From Ruminococcus sp. UBA7013 (GTDB lineage Bacteria > Bacillota > Clostridia > Oscillospirales > Ruminococcaceae): 59,942 nucleotides of DNA. Location of the stretch: the NCBI GenBank assembly GCA_002449585.1, contig DJXD01000058.1, forward strand, positions 1 through 59,942. The letters are read 5' to 3'. The stretch's first letter is position 1, and each line of letters opens with the position of its first letter. This document shows, piece after piece, positions 43,025-51,672 of this stretch. Under the pieces are notes generated by a model. That model worked only from the letters and a program-made list of their open reading frames with translations. It was not told the origin of the DNA and ran no database searches. The position numbers were made by a program, and so were the translations under genes.

Positions 43025-43841
43025 AGAATCAGAAACTAACGGCAATTTTGTATGCCGTCAATGTACCCTGTTCCAAGCTTCTGTTAGAGCGTGTTTCACC
43101 AGCATTCATGGCGGCATTCTTGTATTTAGGCGCAGGGATTGGCGTGGGTATCATGTATTTATTCGGCGTTGCAAAACCAAAACAAGAAGAAAAACTTGAC
43201 AGGAAAGATATGCCTTACACGTTTGGAATGATCTTGCTTGATGTGATTGCACCGATATTGCTAATGATTGGCATAAATAAAGGAACATCTGGTAATGCTT
43301 CCCTGCTTGGTAATTTTGAGATTGTGGCAACCACAGTGATAGCATTAGTCGTATTTCATGAGGCAGTATCTAAATTATTATGGCTTTCCATCGGATGGAT
43401 TACACTTTCCAGCATGATATTATCTTTTGAAGGAAGCGGAAGCCTGCAATTTTCAAAGGTGAGAAATTTCCGGAAAGCAAAGATATCTTACTTGTCATGA
43501 TACTTGGCTTTGTCTCTTATGGATTGAGCATTTTTACATATATCCGTGCGCAAAAAGATATTGGTGCAGCTAAAACCAGTGCTTATTATGCTGTTGCTCC
43601 ATTTATAGGCGCATTCTTGTCATTTATGATTTTGCATGAAAAATTGTCCTTGCATTATCTTCTTGCCTTGATCATCATGATGATTGGAACAATATGCATT
43701 GTATGTGATACGCTTCGGCGGCATCATATGCATGAGCATACACATATCTTTACGCATACACATGATCATGTGCATTATCTAGATGAAAATCATCATGGAC
43801 ACCAGCATAGCATTCAGGAGCTGGAGAAATATTTGACATAA
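43021..43841 (+). pseudogene. EamA/DMT-family transporter, decayed by internal deletion
   Basis: Two frames together spell most of a ten-helix drug/metabolite transporter. Frame 1 (43021-43500) gives the N-terminal five helices, then turns into VRNFRKAKISYLS and stops. The other frame picks up at about 43458 as GEKFPESKDILLVMILGFVSYGLSIF and runs to 43841, ending in the family's His-rich tail (HMHEHTHIF and similar). Compared with intact relatives as I remember them, about 45 residues (helices 6-7) are missing at the junction, and about 8 residues seem missing from helix 1 (AILYAVNVPCSKLL). It is a broken gene retained in the operon. Confidence 0.8.
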
Positions 43842-43867
43842 ATTATTATTATTAGGAGTTGTTTATT

Positions 43868-44245
43868 ATGGCAGAAAAAATTTATACGGAAAATGCCCCG
43901 GCCGCAATTGGCCCTTATTCTCAGGCAATCAAAGCAGGAAATGTAATTTATACATCCGGTCAGATCGCTATCGTTCCGGCATCCGGCAATATCGAAGCAG
44001 ATGACATTCAGGGACAAACAGAACAGGTGATGAAAAATCTGAATGCCGTTCTGAATGCTTCCGGAACAGATTTTGCTCATGTTGTTAAAACAACCTGCTT
44101 CTTGGCTGATATCTCTGATTTTGGTGCATTCAATGAAATCTATGGCAAATATATCACAGAAAAACCCGCCCGGAGCTGCGTGGCTGTGAAAGATCTGCCA
44201 AAGGGCGCACTTGTCGAAGTAGAAGTTATTGCAGTGATTGCATAA
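43868..44245 (+). CDS. ridA: RidA family 2-iminobutanoate/2-iminopropanoate deaminase
   Basis: Hydrolyses the enamine/imine intermediates released by PLP dehydratases such as IlvA. 125 residues, normal. Signatures: APAAIGPYSQAIKAG at the N terminus, YTSGQIAIVP, VVKTTCFLADISDFGAFNEIY and the C-terminal RSCVAVKDLPKGALVEVEVIAV with the substrate-binding Arg. TTAGGAG precedes ATG at 43868; the frame's earlier TTG at 43859 lies too close to that site. It fits as the last gene of the ilv-leu operon. Its 3' end overlaps the convergent membrane gene by 20 bases. Confidence 0.95.
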   Translation: MAEKIYTENAPAAIGPYSQAIKAGNVIYTSGQIAIVPASGNIEADDIQGQTEQVMKNLNAVLNASGTDFAHVVKTTCFLADISDFGAFNEIYGKYITEKPARSCVAVKDLPKGALVEVEVIAVIA

Positions 44246-44819
44246 TGTCACGGAATAATCCAATATCCGGCGGCATGTGATAAGTAAAATAAATAAAACA
44301 GCCTGCCAGTAGCATGAAGATCAGAAATCCCGGCAGGCTGGATTTTTTCTGTCTGTCGGCATGCGTGCGGATATGCCATGTCAGAAATAATGCGCAGAAA
44401 TAAAATAATAGCATATCAAATAAAAAGCATTCTGTTCCAAGAATTCCCGTGCCAAGATAATGCCCTGTCAGGAAAATGCTCGCTGTCAACAAGATCGCCT
44501 GCATATATGTCGTCATAATCCCCTTTTGCAAATTGCCTGTGAAAGCATAGCGAAGAAGCCCCAGAAATCCAGCCGGAATAAATAATAATTTCAAATTTTC
44601 CCACATGCTATTCCGGATCGGAACAAATACCCCTATCATGGGTATCCGGATCAAGACAGGGGAAAATAAAAATACTAACGTTCCGCCAATCGCCGTAAGC
44701 AAAAATAATGCAATATCCCAGAAAATTGTTTTCCGAAGCATATGCTTCCTCTGTGCGGCACGATCTAAAATTGCTTCTTCAGAAGACCCAAAATTTTTAT
44801 GATAAACCAGAATTTTCAT
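44226..44819 (-). CDS. Integral membrane protein (DUF6512-like)
   Basis: 197 residues with about six hydrophobic helices (for example FWDIALFLLTAIGGTLVFLF in pieces, AILLTASIFLTGHYLG, LLFYFCALFLTWHI). The motif VPIRNSMWENLKLLFIPA between helices is typical of the DUF6512 family from gut Clostridia. GGAGGGC lies seven bases before the ATG. It stands alone on the minus strand between the ilv operon and pyrH, and its last 20 bases overlap ridA. Function unknown. Confidence 0.72.
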   Translation of the reverse strand: MKILVYHKNFGSSEEAILDRAAQRKHMLRKTIFWDIALFLLTAIGGTLVFLFSPVLIRIPMIGVFVPIRNSMWENLKLLFIPAGFLGLLRYAFTGNLQKGIMTTYMQAILLTASIFLTGHYLGTGILGTECFLFDMLLFYFCALFLTWHIRTHADRQKKSSLPGFLIFMLLAGCFIYFTYHMPPDIGLFRDIMQSLQ

Positions 44820-44928
44820 TTCAGATGCCCTCCGTTTTTTTGCTTTTGATACAGATTATGCAGCCATTCCCCGAAAAATACGGCCTGTCCAAAAATATTT
44901 ATATACTTGACAACTTTCTGAAAATAGC

Positions 44929-44957
44929 TTGACACTTTGGTAAAGATATGATATAAT
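44929..44957 (+). promoter_or_regulatory. Promoter of the pyrH-frr-uppS-cdsA-dxr-rseP operon
   Basis: TTGACA (44929-44934), 17 bases, TATAAT (44952-44957). The spacer closely matches that of the pgk promoter (TTTGG, AAA, ATATGATA). The leader is about 135 nt. Confidence 0.88.
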
Positions 44958-45100
44958 AAATTTGTCATGAAGCGACGGCAGTGAAGCAAAGGCAAATCTA
45001 TGCTGATAGCACATGCAAAAAATTATTTTGATAACATAAATCACAGAGGATTTTGAATAAAATATCTGTGTTATTATATCTATTCATGAGGTGCGATTTT

Positions 45101-45811
45101 ATGGAATTGAAGTATAAGAGAATGATTCTTAAACTCAGCGGCGAAGCCCTCGCTGGTGAAAAAAAATTTGGTCTGGATTATACTGTCATCGGCAATATCT
45201 GCGAAAGTATTAAAAAATGCGTGGATATTGGCGTGCAGGTAGGTATTGTTGTCGGTGGCGGTAACTTCCTCCGGGGACGCATGAGCGGTAGTCTTGATAG
45301 AACCCGTGCCGATCATATGGGAATGCTGGCAACGGCTATTAATGCCCTTGCATTATCGGATGTTCTGGAATCTATGGGCGTGGAAACCCGTGTTCAGACA
45401 GCTATCACTATGAGACAGGTCGCAGAACCTTATATTCGTAATAAAGCCGTTCGCCATCTGGAAAAAGGCCGTGTTGTTATTTTTGGCTGTGGTACTGGCA
45501 ATCCGTTCTTTTCTACAGATACCGCCGCCGCTCTCCGTGGCGTGGAAATTGAGGCCGAAATTCTCATGAAAGCTACTCTTGTAGATGGCGTTTATGATAA
45601 AGATCCTCATCAGTTTACAGATGCAAAGCGTTATGATAAATTAACATTCAGTCAGATCCTGAATGAAAATCTTGGTGTTATGGATATGTCCGCCGCTACT
45701 ATGTGCAATGAAAATAAACTGCCAATGCTGGTGTTTGATCTCAGCCGCCCAGATAATATTTTAGATGCGGTTATGGGAAAACAGGTCGGCACTGTCATCA
45801 CGGCAGAATAA
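45101..45811 (+). CDS. pyrH: UMP kinase
   Basis: Phosphorylates UMP to UDP in pyrimidine nucleotide synthesis (hexameric amino-acid-kinase fold). The open frame begins at 45053, but GAGGTG lies seven bases before ATG at 45101, giving 236 residues, the normal size. Motifs: KRMILKLSGEALAG, VGIVVGGGNFLRG, TRADHMGMLATAINALAL, GTGNPFFSTDTAAALR and VDGVYDKDPH. It heads the conserved pyrH-frr-uppS-cdsA-dxr-rseP run; rpsB and tsf, often upstream, are not here. Confidence 0.97.
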   Translation: MELKYKRMILKLSGEALAGEKKFGLDYTVIGNICESIKKCVDIGVQVGIVVGGGNFLRGRMSGSLDRTRADHMGMLATAINALALSDVLESMGVETRVQTAITMRQVAEPYIRNKAVRHLEKGRVVIFGCGTGNPFFSTDTAAALRGVEIEAEILMKATLVDGVYDKDPHQFTDAKRYDKLTFSQILNENLGVMDMSAATMCNENKLPMLVFDLSRPDNILDAVMGKQVGTVITAE

Positions 45812-45835
45812 TGATATACAGAAAGGAAAATGATC

Positions 45836-46390
45836 ATGAAAACAGTTTTGAAACAGGCAGAGGAAAAAATGCAGAAAAGCATAGAAAGCTTAGAGCATAA
45901 TTTCACTTCTATCCGTGCAGGAAGAGCAGACCCCAGAGTATTAGATAAAATCAAGGCCGATTATTGGGGCGCACCTACTCCCATTCAGAATATGGCATCT
46001 GTAACCGTTTCAGAAGGCCGTACCCTCGTGATTCAGCCGTTTGATAAAAGCAGTCTGAAAAATATTGAAAAAGCAATTCAGGCTTCTGATCTGGGAATCA
46101 ATCCTACGAATGATGGCAATGTGATCCGCCTGGCATTTCCTCAGCCTACTGCGGAACGCCGTAAAGAAATCTGTAAAAATGTCAAGAAATATGGCGAAGA
46201 AGCAAAAGTAGCCGTTCGCAATATCCGCCGTGAAACGGTTGATAAATTTAAAGCTATGAAAAAAAGCGGAGAACTGACAGAGGATGATCAGAAAGAAGCC
46301 GAAAAGAAGGCGCAGAAGCTGACAGATAAATATTGTGAATCAATTGACAAGGCTGTTGCGGATAAAGAAAAAGAAATTATGAGTATCTGA
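45836..46390 (+). CDS. frr: Ribosome recycling factor
   Basis: Splits post-termination ribosomes together with EF-G. 184 residues, two-domain L-shaped RRF. Signatures: HNFTSIRAGRADPRVLDKI, VTVSEGRTLVIQPFD, IRLAFPQPTAERRKE and VRNIRRETVDKFKAMKK. AAAGGA is eight bases before ATG at 45836; the in-frame ATG at 45830 is too close to it. It lies 25 bases after pyrH. Confidence 0.97.
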   Translation: MKTVLKQAEEKMQKSIESLEHNFTSIRAGRADPRVLDKIKADYWGAPTPIQNMASVTVSEGRTLVIQPFDKSSLKNIEKAIQASDLGINPTNDGNVIRLAFPQPTAERRKEICKNVKKYGEEAKVAVRNIRRETVDKFKAMKKSGELTEDDQKEAEKKAQKLTDKYCESIDKAVADKEKEIMSI

Positions 46391-46403
46391 TGCAGGTGAA
46401 CAC

Positions 46404-47141
46404 ATGGCTTTTATGAAGAAGAAAGCAGAGAATAAGGCTCTGCCGGAAGTGCTTCCGACACATGTCGGCTTTATCATGGACGGAAATGGAAGATGGGCAA
46501 AAAAAAGAGGCCTGCCAAGAAGTCTGGGACATGTCGAAGGCGGTAAGACTTTTAAGAAAATCATGCAGTATTGCAAAGATATTGGAATCCCCTATGCATC
46601 ATTCTATGTGTTCTCTACAGAAAACTGGAAACGCCCTCAGAATGAAATTGATGGTATTTTAAAAATCATGAGAGAATATCTTGATGAGGTACAAATGCAT
46701 CTGGGTGATGGTGTCAGAGCGATTTTTTTAGGAGATAAAAATGCTTATCCGGAAGATATTAAACAGCGCATGATCAAGCTTGAACAAGATACGGCGCATC
46801 ATTCACAGCTGACAGTTCTGCTTGCCTGCAATTATGGCGGACGGGATGAAATTGCACATTCCGCAAGAGAAATTGCAGAATTGATCCGAAAAGGAGAATT
46901 AAATCCGGAAGAAATTACAGAACAGACAATTGCAGATCATCTGTATACGGCCGGGCTTCCTGATGTGGATCTGGTGATCCGGCCAAGCGGAGAACTCCGG
47001 TTATCTAATTATCTGATCTGGCAGTGTGCCTATGCAGAATATTATTTTACAGATGTACTCTGGCCGGATTTTTCTCCAGAAGAATTGGATAAGGCTTTAA
47101 TTGATTTCGCAGGAAGAGGCCGCCGCTTCGGGGGTGTCTGA
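46404..47141 (+). CDS. uppS: Isoprenyl transferase (undecaprenyl diphosphate synthase)
   Basis: A cis-prenyltransferase making undecaprenyl diphosphate, the lipid carrier for peptidoglycan and surface glycans. 245 residues. The conserved FIMDGNGRWAKKRGLPR carries the catalytic Asp and Arg; YASFYVFSTENWKRP and LVIRPSGELRLSNYLIWQCAYAEYYF are later family motifs. The ORF begins MAFMKKK; either Met may be used, with AGGTGA upstream. The stop is directly followed by the TTG start of cdsA. Confidence 0.96.
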   Translation: MAFMKKKAENKALPEVLPTHVGFIMDGNGRWAKKRGLPRSLGHVEGGKTFKKIMQYCKDIGIPYASFYVFSTENWKRPQNEIDGILKIMREYLDEVQMHLGDGVRAIFLGDKNAYPEDIKQRMIKLEQDTAHHSQLTVLLACNYGGRDEIAHSAREIAELIRKGELNPEEITEQTIADHLYTAGLPDVDLVIRPSGELRLSNYLIWQCAYAEYYFTDVLWPDFSPEELDKALIDFAGRGRRFGGV

Positions 47142-47984
47142 TTGAAACAAAGAATCATTTCCGCTGGGGTCGGCATTGTATTGCTGACAATTGTGTTGAT
47201 TCTGCATCATACAATCATTTTTCCGCTGGCACTGGCGGCCATTATCGGCATCATGCTGTTTGAATTAATCCGTGCCATTGGTGGCCTGCAATTCAAGCTT
47301 GCAACGGCTGGTGTTATGATTTATGGCATTCTGTCTCCGCTGATGTTATTTTTAGACTTATCCGCTATGAATTATTTGATCACGCAGATCTATGCGCTTT
47401 TGATGCCTGTCTGTCTGACATTTGTATTCTGGGACTATATGAGACATCCCAAAACGTTCTTGATCGAACAGGGAGCTTTCATGATCGCATCTATGCTATT
47501 AGTTCCCTATTCGATTGATATGCTGTTAAAATTACATCATCACAGTGCAGAGCATGGTTTATTCTATGTAATTCTAGGGCTTTGTGGCGCATGGATTGCC
47601 GATACAGGGGCATATTTTGCAGGAAGAAATTTCGGAAAAAAAAAGCTTTGCCCGGAAATCAGTCCGAATAAAACAGTAGAAGGATTTGCAGGTGGCCTAA
47701 TCAGCAATGCCCTATTATTTGCTCTGATCTTTTTGATTTATGCAAAATGCAGTCATCTGGATTTTACTCTATTGCAGGGGTGCAAATCCGGATTATTAGG
47801 GCTTGTCTGCGCCGCAGTCAGTGTGCTGGGGGATCTGACAGCTTCTGTTATCAAGAGACAGAAGGGAATCAAAGATTATGGGAATATTATGCCCGGTCAT
47901 GGCGGCCTGATGGATCGCTTTGACAGCGTATTGTTTGTACTTCCTGCATTTTATTTCTGCATCGTGCTATTGCCGATTTTTTGA
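47142..47984 (+). CDS. cdsA: Phosphatidate cytidylyltransferase
   Basis: Makes CDP-diacylglycerol from phosphatidic acid and CTP in the cell membrane. 280 residues with about seven or eight helices and the C-terminal family signature SVIKRQKGIKDYGNIMPGHGGLMDRFDS. GAWIADTGAYFAGRNFGKKK and SPNKTVEGFAGG are also typical. The start is TTG at 47142, immediately after the uppS stop, with GGGGGTG five bases upstream. Confidence 0.95.
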   Translation: MKQRIISAGVGIVLLTIVLILHHTIIFPLALAAIIGIMLFELIRAIGGLQFKLATAGVMIYGILSPLMLFLDLSAMNYLITQIYALLMPVCLTFVFWDYMRHPKTFLIEQGAFMIASMLLVPYSIDMLLKLHHHSAEHGLFYVILGLCGAWIADTGAYFAGRNFGKKKLCPEISPNKTVEGFAGGLISNALLFALIFLIYAKCSHLDFTLLQGCKSGLLGLVCAAVSVLGDLTASVIKRQKGIKDYGNIMPGHGGLMDRFDSVLFVLPAFYFCIVLLPIF

Positions 47985-47992
47985 GAAAATAA

Positions 47993-48024
47993 CAATAAAC
48001 CTGTCCGCAAAGATAGGTTTATTG
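47993..48024 (+). other. Intercistronic hairpin between cdsA and dxr
   Basis: A perfect 10-bp stem CAATAAACCT (47993-48002) with AGGTTTATTG (48015-48024). No T-run follows and dxr starts 22 bases later, so it is an intra-operon stem. Confidence 0.55.
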
Positions 48025-48046
48025 TGCTAAATGGAGATGTTTTTAT

Positions 48047-49195
48047 ATGAAAAAAGTTGCAATATTAGGCTCTACCGGTTCGATTGGCACACAGGCACTG
48101 GAAGTGATTGAAAAGCATGGCCTGAAAGTAACTGCATTAGCGGCTTATCATCAAATAGAAAAGCTGGCAGAACAGGCTAAAAAATTTCATCCGTCATGCG
48201 TGTGCATTTATGATGCGTCCCAAGCGGAAGCATTAAAAAATTTATTATCCGGCGAAAAGATAGAAATCTTGACGGGCATGAATGGCCTTTGTCAGATTGC
48301 ATCTGATCAAAATGCGGATATTATTTTAAACAGCGTTGTCGGCATGGTTGGCCTGCTTCCTACATTGAAAGCGATTGATGCCGGAATTGATGTTGCCCTT
48401 GCCAATAAAGAAACATTAGTAGCAGGCGGTGAACTCGTCATGAAGGCCGCCGCTGAAAAAAATGTTAAAATCTATCCTGTTGATAGTGAACATTCTGCGA
48501 TCTTCCAGAGTTTGCAGGGCAATGCAATGAATAAAATCAGAAAAATTATTCTCACTGCTTCCGGAGGCCCTTTCTTTGGAAAGAAAAAATCTGATCTGCT
48601 TCACGTTCGTGCCGCTGATGCCCTCAAGCATCCAAATTGGAACATGGGCAATAAAATCACTATTGATTCTTCTACACTCATGAATAAAGGCCTTGAATTT
48701 ATTGAAGCAAAATGGCTATTTGATCTAGATCCCTCTCAGATTGAAATTGTGATTCATCGGCAAAGTGTCCTGCATTCGGCTGTAGAATATGAAGATTATG
48801 CCGTGATCGGTCAGATGGGTGTGCCAGATATGAAAATTCCTATTCAATATGCATTATTATATCCTCATCGTGTCGAATGCCCAACAAAACATTTATCTTT
48901 GACAGATTACGGCAGTCTGACGTTTGAAACACCAGATTATGAAACATTTGATTGCCTGACGGCTGCAATAGATGCGATCAAAGAGGGGGGTCTCCGTCCT
49001 GCTATCGTGAACGGCGCAAATGAAGAAGCAGTAGCCCATTTTCTGCATGATGAAATCAAATTCTTGGAAATCGGCGAACTTGTCCGAGCCGCTATGCAAA
49101 CTGTTCCAGGCGGTGTAATTCATAGTTATCAGGATATTCTGGAAGCCGATACACAGGCAAGGACATTCATTCGTGAAAAAATTTCCCATAAGTGA
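48047..49195 (+). CDS. dxr: 1-deoxy-D-xylulose-5-phosphate reductoisomerase
   Basis: The committed step of the MEP isoprenoid pathway, making 2-C-methyl-erythritol 4-phosphate with NADPH. 382 residues. NADPH loop GSTGSIGTQALEVI is at the N terminus; ALANKETLVAGG, PVDSEHSAIFQSL (metal site), ASGGPF, NMGNKITIDSSTLMNKGLEFIEAKWLF and HRQSVLHSAVEYED (flexible loop) follow. It supplies precursors for UppS upstream in the same operon. Confidence 0.97.
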   Translation: MKKVAILGSTGSIGTQALEVIEKHGLKVTALAAYHQIEKLAEQAKKFHPSCVCIYDASQAEALKNLLSGEKIEILTGMNGLCQIASDQNADIILNSVVGMVGLLPTLKAIDAGIDVALANKETLVAGGELVMKAAAEKNVKIYPVDSEHSAIFQSLQGNAMNKIRKIILTASGGPFFGKKKSDLLHVRAADALKHPNWNMGNKITIDSSTLMNKGLEFIEAKWLFDLDPSQIEIVIHRQSVLHSAVEYEDYAVIGQMGVPDMKIPIQYALLYPHRVECPTKHLSLTDYGSLTFETPDYETFDCLTAAIDAIKEGGLRPAIVNGANEEAVAHFLHDEIKFLEIGELVRAAMQTVPGGVIHSYQDILEADTQARTFIREKISHK

Positions 49196-49271
49196 AAAAA
49201 ATCGGATTTCTATCCTGCATGTGCATATACTGTGATTAGATGATTAAAAAGCATAGAAAGGATGTATGATA

Positions 49272-50318
49272 ATGACGATTTTAATATCCATGCTAGTATT
49301 CGGCGTGATTATTGCACTGCACGAATTCGGACATTTTGCAGTTGCAAAATTATGCAATGTGAAAGTGAATCAATTTGCGATTGGGATGGGGCCCGTATTG
49401 CTCAAAAAACAAAAAGGAGAAACTGAGTATTCTCTCCGCCTGTTTCCTGTCGGCGGTTATTGCGCCATGGAAGGTGAAGACGATGGAAGCAATGACCCTC
49501 GGGCATTTCATCGCCGCCCCGTCTGGCAAAGAATGCTTGTTGTGCTTGCTGGCCCTATCATGAATTTGATTCTTGGATTTATCCTGATTTTCTGTACAAC
49601 ATTGCTCTATGGTGATGTGATTACCCTCCAGATTGCTGATTTTTCGAAAGATAAAGAAACAGGTCAGTCTACCTCTTCCAGCGAAGCAAGCGGCTTGCAA
49701 ATCGGTGATGAAATTCTTTCTATAGATGGCATGAGAATTTTCACAGATACAGATCTGTCTTATAAATTGCAGAATACAGAATCAGATACTATGACGCTGA
49801 TCGTCAAAAGAAATGGCCAGAAAATTACCCTTCCTAATGTCAAATTTTATAATACCGCAACACAGGGAAGACAAGATTTTTATGTCCATGCCGAAGCACT
49901 CAATCCCTTGAATGTGATCAGCTATAGCTTTCTGAATACGCTTTCTACAGGCCGTTTGATCTGGATTTCTCTGAAAGATCTTGTCACTGGAAAATATGGC
50001 TTTCATGATCTTTCAGGCCCTGTGGGAATCATTAGCACGATCGGAGAAGCCGCTTCTTATGGCGAAACTTTTAAACAACATCTGACTTCCGTATTATCAT
50101 TAGCATCATTTATCACAATCAATGTAGGAATCTTTAATCTTCTGCCAATTCCTGCACTTGATGGCGCAAGACTTGTATTTCTGCTCTTAGAAGCCATCCG
50201 CAGAAAGCCCATCAGCCCAGAACGGGAGGGAATGGTGCATCTGGTAGGCATGACATTATTATTTTTAGTCATGATTGCCGTTACATTCCAAGATATTTTT
50301 AATCTCGCTAACAAATAA
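49272..50318 (+). CDS. rseP: RseP/site-2-type intramembrane metalloprotease
   Basis: A membrane zinc protease performing regulated intramembrane proteolysis, for example of anti-sigma factors or signal-peptide remnants. About 348 residues: first helix with IALHEFGHFAVAKL (HExxH), a PDZ domain at about 125-205 (SSEASGLQIGDEILSIDGMRI), and the late helix with LLPIPALDGARL, the third zinc ligand. AAAGGA favours ATG at 49272, though ATG at 49266 is in the same frame. It is the last gene of the pyrH operon, followed by a terminator. Confidence 0.95.
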   Translation: MTILISMLVFGVIIALHEFGHFAVAKLCNVKVNQFAIGMGPVLLKKQKGETEYSLRLFPVGGYCAMEGEDDGSNDPRAFHRRPVWQRMLVVLAGPIMNLILGFILIFCTTLLYGDVITLQIADFSKDKETGQSTSSSEASGLQIGDEILSIDGMRIFTDTDLSYKLQNTESDTMTLIVKRNGQKITLPNVKFYNTATQGRQDFYVHAEALNPLNVISYSFLNTLSTGRLIWISLKDLVTGKYGFHDLSGPVGIISTIGEAASYGETFKQHLTSVLSLASFITINVGIFNLLPIPALDGARLVFLLLEAIRRKPISPEREGMVHLVGMTLLFLVMIAVTFQDIFNLANK

Positions 50319-50328
50319 TGCATGATCA

Positions 50329-50352
50329 GCCGGGAATTTTCCCGGCATTTTG
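50329..50352 (+). terminator. Terminator of the pyrH-rseP operon
   Basis: GCCGGGA pairs with TCCCGGC around a short T/A loop, then ATTTTGTTTG. Located between rseP and the his promoter. Confidence 0.75.
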
Positions 50353-50382
50353 TTTGAATGATGGAAAAAAGTATTTGAGTAC

Positions 50383-50426
50383 TTGACAAATCAACTCTGA
50401 TATGGTACTATAGTAATGTGGTACTA
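50383..50426 (+). promoter_or_regulatory. his operon promoter with candidate operator
   Basis: TTGACA (50383-50388), 17 bases, TACTAT (50406-50411). The -10 lies in the perfect palindrome TACTATAGTA (50406-50415), and GGTACTA is repeated at 50404-50410 and 50420-50426. This spacing of 16 bases could be a repressor site. No T-box or His-rich leader peptide is visible. Confidence 0.75.
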
Positions 50427-50460
50427 CGCTAAAGCAAAATAATAAGAAATGAGGTATTTC

Positions 50461-51672
50461 ATGCGTCAATATGATTTGATTACACCCGAAGGGACAAAAG
50501 ATTATTTATTCGAAGATGCAGATCTGAAACGGATTGTCGAAAATCAGACAAGACAATTATTCAAATCTATGGGCTATTCCCGGTTGATTACTCCCGGCCT
50601 TGAATTCTATGATGTGTTTCATCAGAATTCCCTGTATTTTTCACAGGAAGAGCTTTGCAAGCTGACGGATAATAAAGGCCGCTTAATTGTCCTGCGGCCG
50701 GATTCTACTGTACCTATCGCACGAGTTGTAGCCACTCGCCTGAAAGAGGCTATGCTTCCTTTGCGATTGTATTATACCCAGCCTGTTTATCATTTCGCAC
50801 CATCCCTCAAAGGCCGGAGCACAGAAATTCATCAGACAGGTATTGAATTAATAGGCTCTGCTTCCAGAATGGCAGATATTGAGGTGATTTCTGCGGCATT
50901 GTCTGTTCTGTCCTCTGTGGGAAATACAGTGAATTATTCTCTTGAATTAGGCAATATCCAGATTTTTAAAGAGCTGATGCTCCGCCTGAATGCAACCCCA
51001 TCACAAAAAGAAGAAATCCGGGTGCTGATAGAAGCTAAAAATTATCCGGCTCTGAATGATTTGCTTGATAAAATCGGGGAGCATAAAATTACACAGGCAC
51101 TCCGCAAACTGCCAACATTATTCGGCGGTGAAGAAGTCTTTGACCGGGCTTGTGAAATTTTCCGGGATTCCCGGATCACAGAAATTCTTGAAAATATGCG
51201 TGATCTGTATCATACTATCAGAGACATGAATCCTGACGGAAGAATTACCGTAGATCTAGGACTAGTGAATAAAACAGATTATTATACAGGTCTGGTGATC
51301 AAGGGCTATCTGGAAGGCTATGGAGAAGAAGTGCTTTCTGGTGGGCGATATGATAAATTATTATCCGAATTTGGCTATGATATCCCTGCTGTTGGAATGG
51401 CTGTCAATGTGGATGCTGTTGCAAATGTTCTCGGAAAAAAACACAAGCCAGAACAAAAAGCCCCTGATATTTTGATCTCCGCCGCCGAAGGCTGTGAAGC
51501 CCATGCTGTCAGAAAAGCCAATCAGCTTCGTGCAAAAGGGCTTTGCGTTGAGCATTCTTTATTCTCTGATCCGGAATTATCAATCGAATATGCACGGGAT
51601 AGAAAAATTGCAAAAATTATTCTGATTGCAGAAGACCAGATAGAAGAACTGGAGGTAAATCTTCATGAATAA
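50461..51672 (+). CDS. hisZ: ATP phosphoribosyltransferase regulatory subunit
   Basis: A histidyl-tRNA-synthetase paralogue needed by short-form HisG for activity and histidine feedback. 403 residues from ATG 50461 (GAGGT five bases upstream; the ATG at 50449 overlaps that site). Class II synthetase-like motifs: TPEGTKDYLFEDA, RLITPGLEFYDVF, VLRPDSTVPIARVVATR, KGRSTEIHQTGIELIG and SGGRYDKLLSEFG. It heads the his operon and overlaps hisG by eight bases. Confidence 0.95.
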   Translation: MRQYDLITPEGTKDYLFEDADLKRIVENQTRQLFKSMGYSRLITPGLEFYDVFHQNSLYFSQEELCKLTDNKGRLIVLRPDSTVPIARVVATRLKEAMLPLRLYYTQPVYHFAPSLKGRSTEIHQTGIELIGSASRMADIEVISAALSVLSSVGNTVNYSLELGNIQIFKELMLRLNATPSQKEEIRVLIEAKNYPALNDLLDKIGEHKITQALRKLPTLFGGEEVFDRACEIFRDSRITEILENMRDLYHTIRDMNPDGRITVDLGLVNKTDYYTGLVIKGYLEGYGEEVLSGGRYDKLLSEFGYDIPAVGMAVNVDAVANVLGKKHKPEQKAPDILISAAEGCEAHAVRKANQLRAKGLCVEHSLFSDPELSIEYARDRKIAKIILIAEDQIEELEVNLHE

